The notes beneath the pieces were generated by a model. It worked only from the letters and a program-made list of their open reading frames with translations. It had not been told where the DNA came from and did not search any database. From JAMLIA01 sp039810005 (GTDB lineage Bacteria; Chloroflexota; Chloroflexia; Thermomicrobiales; CFX8), in NCBI GenBank assembly GCA_039810005.1, contig JBDHWD010000120.1:1-8629 (forward strand): a stretch of DNA of 8,629 nt. The letters are read 5' to 3'. The position numbers and the translations under genes are program-made. Below are positions 6,851-8,629 of this stretch, piece by piece. How positions within the stretch are numbered: the first letter of the stretch is position 1; every line of letters starts with the position of its first letter.

Positions 6851-8095
6851 CTAGCGAGCAGTTTTCGGCGATGGCGAGAGCGTTACGCTCGAAATCGTCG
6901 CCCGCACCCGCTTACGGAAGGTAGCGGCGAGGATTGTCGCGAACAGCATCAATGCAGCCATCGTTGTCAGTCCACCAATCATGACGATCATGGTACCGCC
7001 ATCGTGGCCATATTGTCGCCAGGCCCACCCGGATGCCAGCATCACGACACCGACGATCTGAAGGACGACCTGGCCCAGTGCGAGGCGCGGCCAGCGCAGA
7101 GGGCGCCCGGCAAAGCGCGGCAGCAGGTAGTAGCCGACGCCGGCGATCAGCAAACCGGCGAAACCGAACAGGTTGAGCGAGGCATGGGCGGTGCGCAATC
7201 GGTAGCCCGCGACCGGGTCGAGTGCGAACCAGCCACCGAGCACGACGCCGCTCGTCAGCGCCGTGCAGGCCGCCAGCGTCCCGACGCGCGAGACGAGTGG
7301 CAGGCCGACGACCATCGGCGCGACGTTGATGACGAACAGCACCAGCATCGCTGCCTGCGATACGCCGCCAAGCGCGAACAGCCAACGATGGTCGATCGCC
7401 AGGGCGACGATCATCAGCGGCAGGGCCAGCGTCGCGACCCGCAGGTGCAGCTGGATCGTGCGCGCCGAGCGCCAGCGCAGACCGGTCCAGCGCGAGAGCG
7501 TGTGGTAGCAGACGCCCGAGGCCATGTTCAGGAACCAGCCGAGCAGCATCGCGTGCGCCCAGACGAGATCCCAGCGGCCACGGTCCGGCGTCCAGAAGCG
7601 CAGCAACAGGCCGACGATCAGGCCGAGGATCAGATACATGCCCGCCTGGCGGGTGAAGCCGGTGGCGACCTTATCGAGTTGCGCCTGTTCGGGAAAGGGC
7701 AGCGGTGGGCTAACCTGCGTCACCGGCCCAGAGCGGAAGAGCCGCATGATCGAGATCATGAAGCACAGGCCGGAGACGAGCGCCAGGGTTGCGCCGAGTG
7801 TCTCCAGATTGCCGTTCGGCACGGCTCGTCCCAGGAACGTTGTCCAGCCGCTCAGGACCGCCAGCACGATCGCGGCAGCCATGACCTTCGGCTGCTGCCA
7901 GGCGCGGCGGCTGAAGACCGGCACGATCCGGACGTTGACCGCCAGGATCATCGGCGTGATGGCCCCCAGCACGACCAGCGCAACGAGCGCGCTCCAGAGC
8001 CGCGGATGGTCCGGAACGAACGCCGCACAACCAGCCGCGACAGTCAGGGCCAGCGCCGAGAACAACGCTCCAAGTGGGACGAGTCGTGGAAACAT
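6851..8095 (-). CDS. NnrS/CcoN-like 12-TM membrane protein, probable haem-copper family
   Basis: The protein is 414 residues and almost entirely hydrophobic. About twelve helices are visible (starting near 6, 33, 70, 98, 151, 177, 213, 238, 270, 303, 338 and 369). Candidate metal ligands inside or near helices are His181 and His198 (WAHAMLLGWFLNMASGVCYHTLSRW), His217 and His304 (TAHASLNLFGFAGLLIAGVGYYLLPRFAG). The length and helix number fit NnrS, a haem- and copper-containing membrane protein of the nitric oxide response, and also resemble a degenerate cbb3 subunit I. I cannot choose firmly between them. The first gene's stop lies three bases before this ATG, and the third gene starts three bases after its stop, so the three form one operon. 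The DUF542 neighbour favours a nitrosative-stress role. Confidence 0.82.
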   Translation of the reverse strand: MFPRLVPLGALFSALALTVAAGCAAFVPDHPRLWSALVALVVLGAITPMILAVNVRIVPVFSRRAWQQPKVMAAAIVLAVLSGWTTFLGRAVPNGNLETLGATLALVSGLCFMISIMRLFRSGPVTQVSPPLPFPEQAQLDKVATGFTRQAGMYLILGLIVGLLLRFWTPDRGRWDLVWAHAMLLGWFLNMASGVCYHTLSRWTGLRWRSARTIQLHLRVATLALPLMIVALAIDHRWLFALGGVSQAAMLVLFVINVAPMVVGLPLVSRVGTLAACTALTSGVVLGGWFALDPVAGYRLRTAHASLNLFGFAGLLIAGVGYYLLPRFAGRPLRWPRLALGQVVLQIVGVVMLASGWAWRQYGHDGGTMIVMIGGLTTMAALMLFATILAATFRKRVRATISSVTLSPSPKTAR

Positions 8096-8098
8096 CGG

Positions 8099-8332
8099 CT
8101 ACGCGGTCGGCATGGTCAGATCGAGCGTATTGAAGACCGTTGTAAAGATCTCCTCAGCGTCGATACCGTGTAGCCGGGCAGCTTCGGCGATGGGATGCTC
8201 GCCGCCACAGCACAGGTCAAAGCCGTACTGCGCCAGCGGCTCCATCAGCTGCGGATAGCGCTCGACCAGGACGCGAATCTTCTCGGTCCGGATCTCTTCC
8301 GTCATCGTCGCATCGGGTCTCACTGTCGCCAT
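8099..8332 (-). CDS. Stand-alone DUF542 (ScdA/RIC N-terminal domain) protein
   Basis: The protein is 77 residues, starting MATVRPDATMTEEI. The domain is recognised from the pattern VLVERYPQLMEPLAQYGFDLCCGGEHPIAEAARLHGIDAEEIF; the CCGG motif after an aromatic/Asp is its hallmark. In ScdA, YtfE and DNRN this domain precedes a di-iron hemerythrin domain, and the proteins help repair iron-sulfur centres damaged by nitric oxide or oxidants. Here the hemerythrin half is absent and the gene ends just after the DUF542 fold. The ATG at 8332 is chosen over an upstream in-frame TTG (8362) because GAGAAGGA lies seven bases before it. It is first in the three-gene operon, below a Crp/Fnr-like site. The domain call is confident; a repair role for this free-standing form is inferred. 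Confidence 0.9.
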   Translation of the reverse strand: MATVRPDATMTEEIRTEKIRVLVERYPQLMEPLAQYGFDLCCGGEHPIAEAARLHGIDAEEIFTTVFNTLDLTMPTA

Positions 8333-8339
8333 ATCGCAA

Positions 8340-8347
8340 TCCTTCTC
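8340..8347 (-). promoter_or_regulatory. Shine-Dalgarno of the DUF542 gene
   Basis: GAGAAGGA on the minus strand, seven bases before the ATG at 8332. It is the strongest ribosome site of the leftward operon and decides the start. Confidence 0.8.
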
Positions 8348-8403
8348 ACTGGAAGCAAACAATCACGCCAGACCTAATCGTTCCGTGTGGCGCTGCTTCC
8401 TGC

Positions 8404-8419
8404 TATGAGAATTGTCACA
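8404..8419 (-). promoter_or_regulatory. Crp/Fnr-family-like operator upstream of the DUF542 operon
   Basis: The minus strand reads TGTGA, six bases, TCATA: a near-perfect dyad differing from the Crp-type TGTGA-N6-TCACA at one base. It lies about 72 bases upstream of the DUF542 start, inside an unusually AT-rich patch (about 8404-8463) between two leftward genes. Crp/Fnr relatives such as NnrR/DNR commonly control nitric oxide genes, which fits the operon. No convincing -10/-35 pair was found; GATTAG (8379-8374) is a possible weak -10. Confidence 0.4.
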
Positions 8420-8456
8420 CTTCCTCAACCAATATATCGAGAAACTTCTGATGCGT

Positions 8457-8491
8457 AAAAAGAACCCCCGCACCCTGGTTGGGCGCGGGGG
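8457..8491 (-). terminator. Intrinsic terminator of the leftward gene at the right edge
   Basis: On the minus strand CCCCCGCGCCC (8491-8481) pairs with GGGTGCGGGGG (8475-8465) around a 5-base loop, followed by TTCTTTTT. The one non-Watson-Crick position is a G-U pair in leftward RNA but an A-C mismatch in rightward RNA, so the direction is clear. Confidence 0.88.
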
Positions 8492-8503
8492 ATTCGGGTT
8501 GTG

Positions 8504-8529
8504 ACGGGCGGTGAGCGATCACCGCCCGT
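8504..8529 (-). repeat. Hairpin between the right-edge gene and its terminator
   Basis: ACGGGCGGTGA (8504-8514) and its exact complement (8519-8529) form an 11-bp stem with a 4-base loop, starting 12 bases after the stop codon of the right-edge gene. No T run follows, so it may stabilise the mRNA end or act with the terminator beyond it. Confidence 0.65.
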
Positions 8530-8541
8530 TCGGTCGCGCTG

Positions 8542-8629
8542 CTAGCGGCAGCGACCCGGACCGATGTAGCCGTTGTTGAACCGCGACAGCGTCGTGGTCA
8601 GCGCCGTGAACTGCGCCTTCTGGCTGCTG
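8542..8629 (-). CDS. C-terminal end of an unrecognised protein, 5' part outside window
   Basis: Reading leftward from the window edge, one frame encodes 28 residues, ending FNNGYIGPGRCR before TAG (8544-8542). A hairpin and a strong intrinsic terminator follow directly, which is good support that this is a real gene end. The fragment is polar, with Thr and Gly and one Cys near the end; it is too short to place in a family. A longer frame or another function cannot be judged without sequence to the right. Confidence 0.6.
   Translation of the reverse strand, partial: SSQKAQFTALTTTLSRFNNGYIGPGRCR

Noticed and set aside
6512..8173. Long plus-strand open frame (553 codons) opposite the membrane-protein genes
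   Set aside because: Its product is a Gln/Arg/Asp/His-rich string with no domain. It mirrors two minus-strand genes with clear transmembrane patterns, as expected of antisense shadows in GC-rich DNA.

Overview
The window is GC-rich DNA with dense, often touching genes. It looks like a chromosomal segment of a Chloroflexi/Thermomicrobia-type bacterium (Sphaerobacter/Nitrolancea-like). This is inferred from the style and mix of the proteins, not from a marker gene. No rRNA, tRNA, CRISPR array, integrase or transposase is visible.

Layout. (1) Minus strand, 1-421: the N-terminal 140 residues of a PduO-type ATP:cob(I)alamin adenosyltransferase, running off the left edge. It starts at a GTG behind a clear Shine-Dalgarno and has a strong hairpin in its leader (508-541). 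(2) Plus strand, 798-2159 and 2193-3806: a membrane-anchored PDZ/S41 (CtpA-like) protein whose usual catalytic lysine is replaced by threonine, then a membrane-anchored sulfite-oxidase-family molybdopterin oxidoreductase with an internal Tat-like motif. (3) Minus strand, 3779-4138: a small HNH endonuclease-like protein whose 3' end overlaps the oxidoreductase gene. (4) Plus strand, 4239-5438 and 5438-6178: a class III (CaiB/BaiF) CoA-transferase coupled by a TGATG stop/start overlap to an unrecognised protein with a basic tail. (5) 6177-6339: a 163-bp foldback element with perfect 28-bp inverted arms between convergent genes. It is probably a MITE- or REPIN-like element. (6) Minus strand, 8332 down to 6365: a compact three-gene operon with 3-nt gaps. 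It encodes a stand-alone DUF542 (ScdA/RIC N-terminal) protein, a 12-TM NnrS/CcoN-like membrane protein and a 4-TM protein sharing the same His-containing membrane module. (7) Minus strand, 8542-8629: the last 28 residues of an unrecognised protein, followed by two hairpins, the second a textbook intrinsic terminator.

The most coherent system is group 6. DUF542 proteins act in repair of Fe-S centres after nitric oxide or oxidative damage. NnrS-type proteins are haem/copper membrane proteins of the nitric oxide response. The upstream region carries a Crp/Fnr-like dyad (8404-8419). A nitrosative-stress or haem-Cu membrane function is therefore plausible, though the substrate cannot be read from sequence. 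The other genes are metabolic or maintenance functions without an obvious common pathway.
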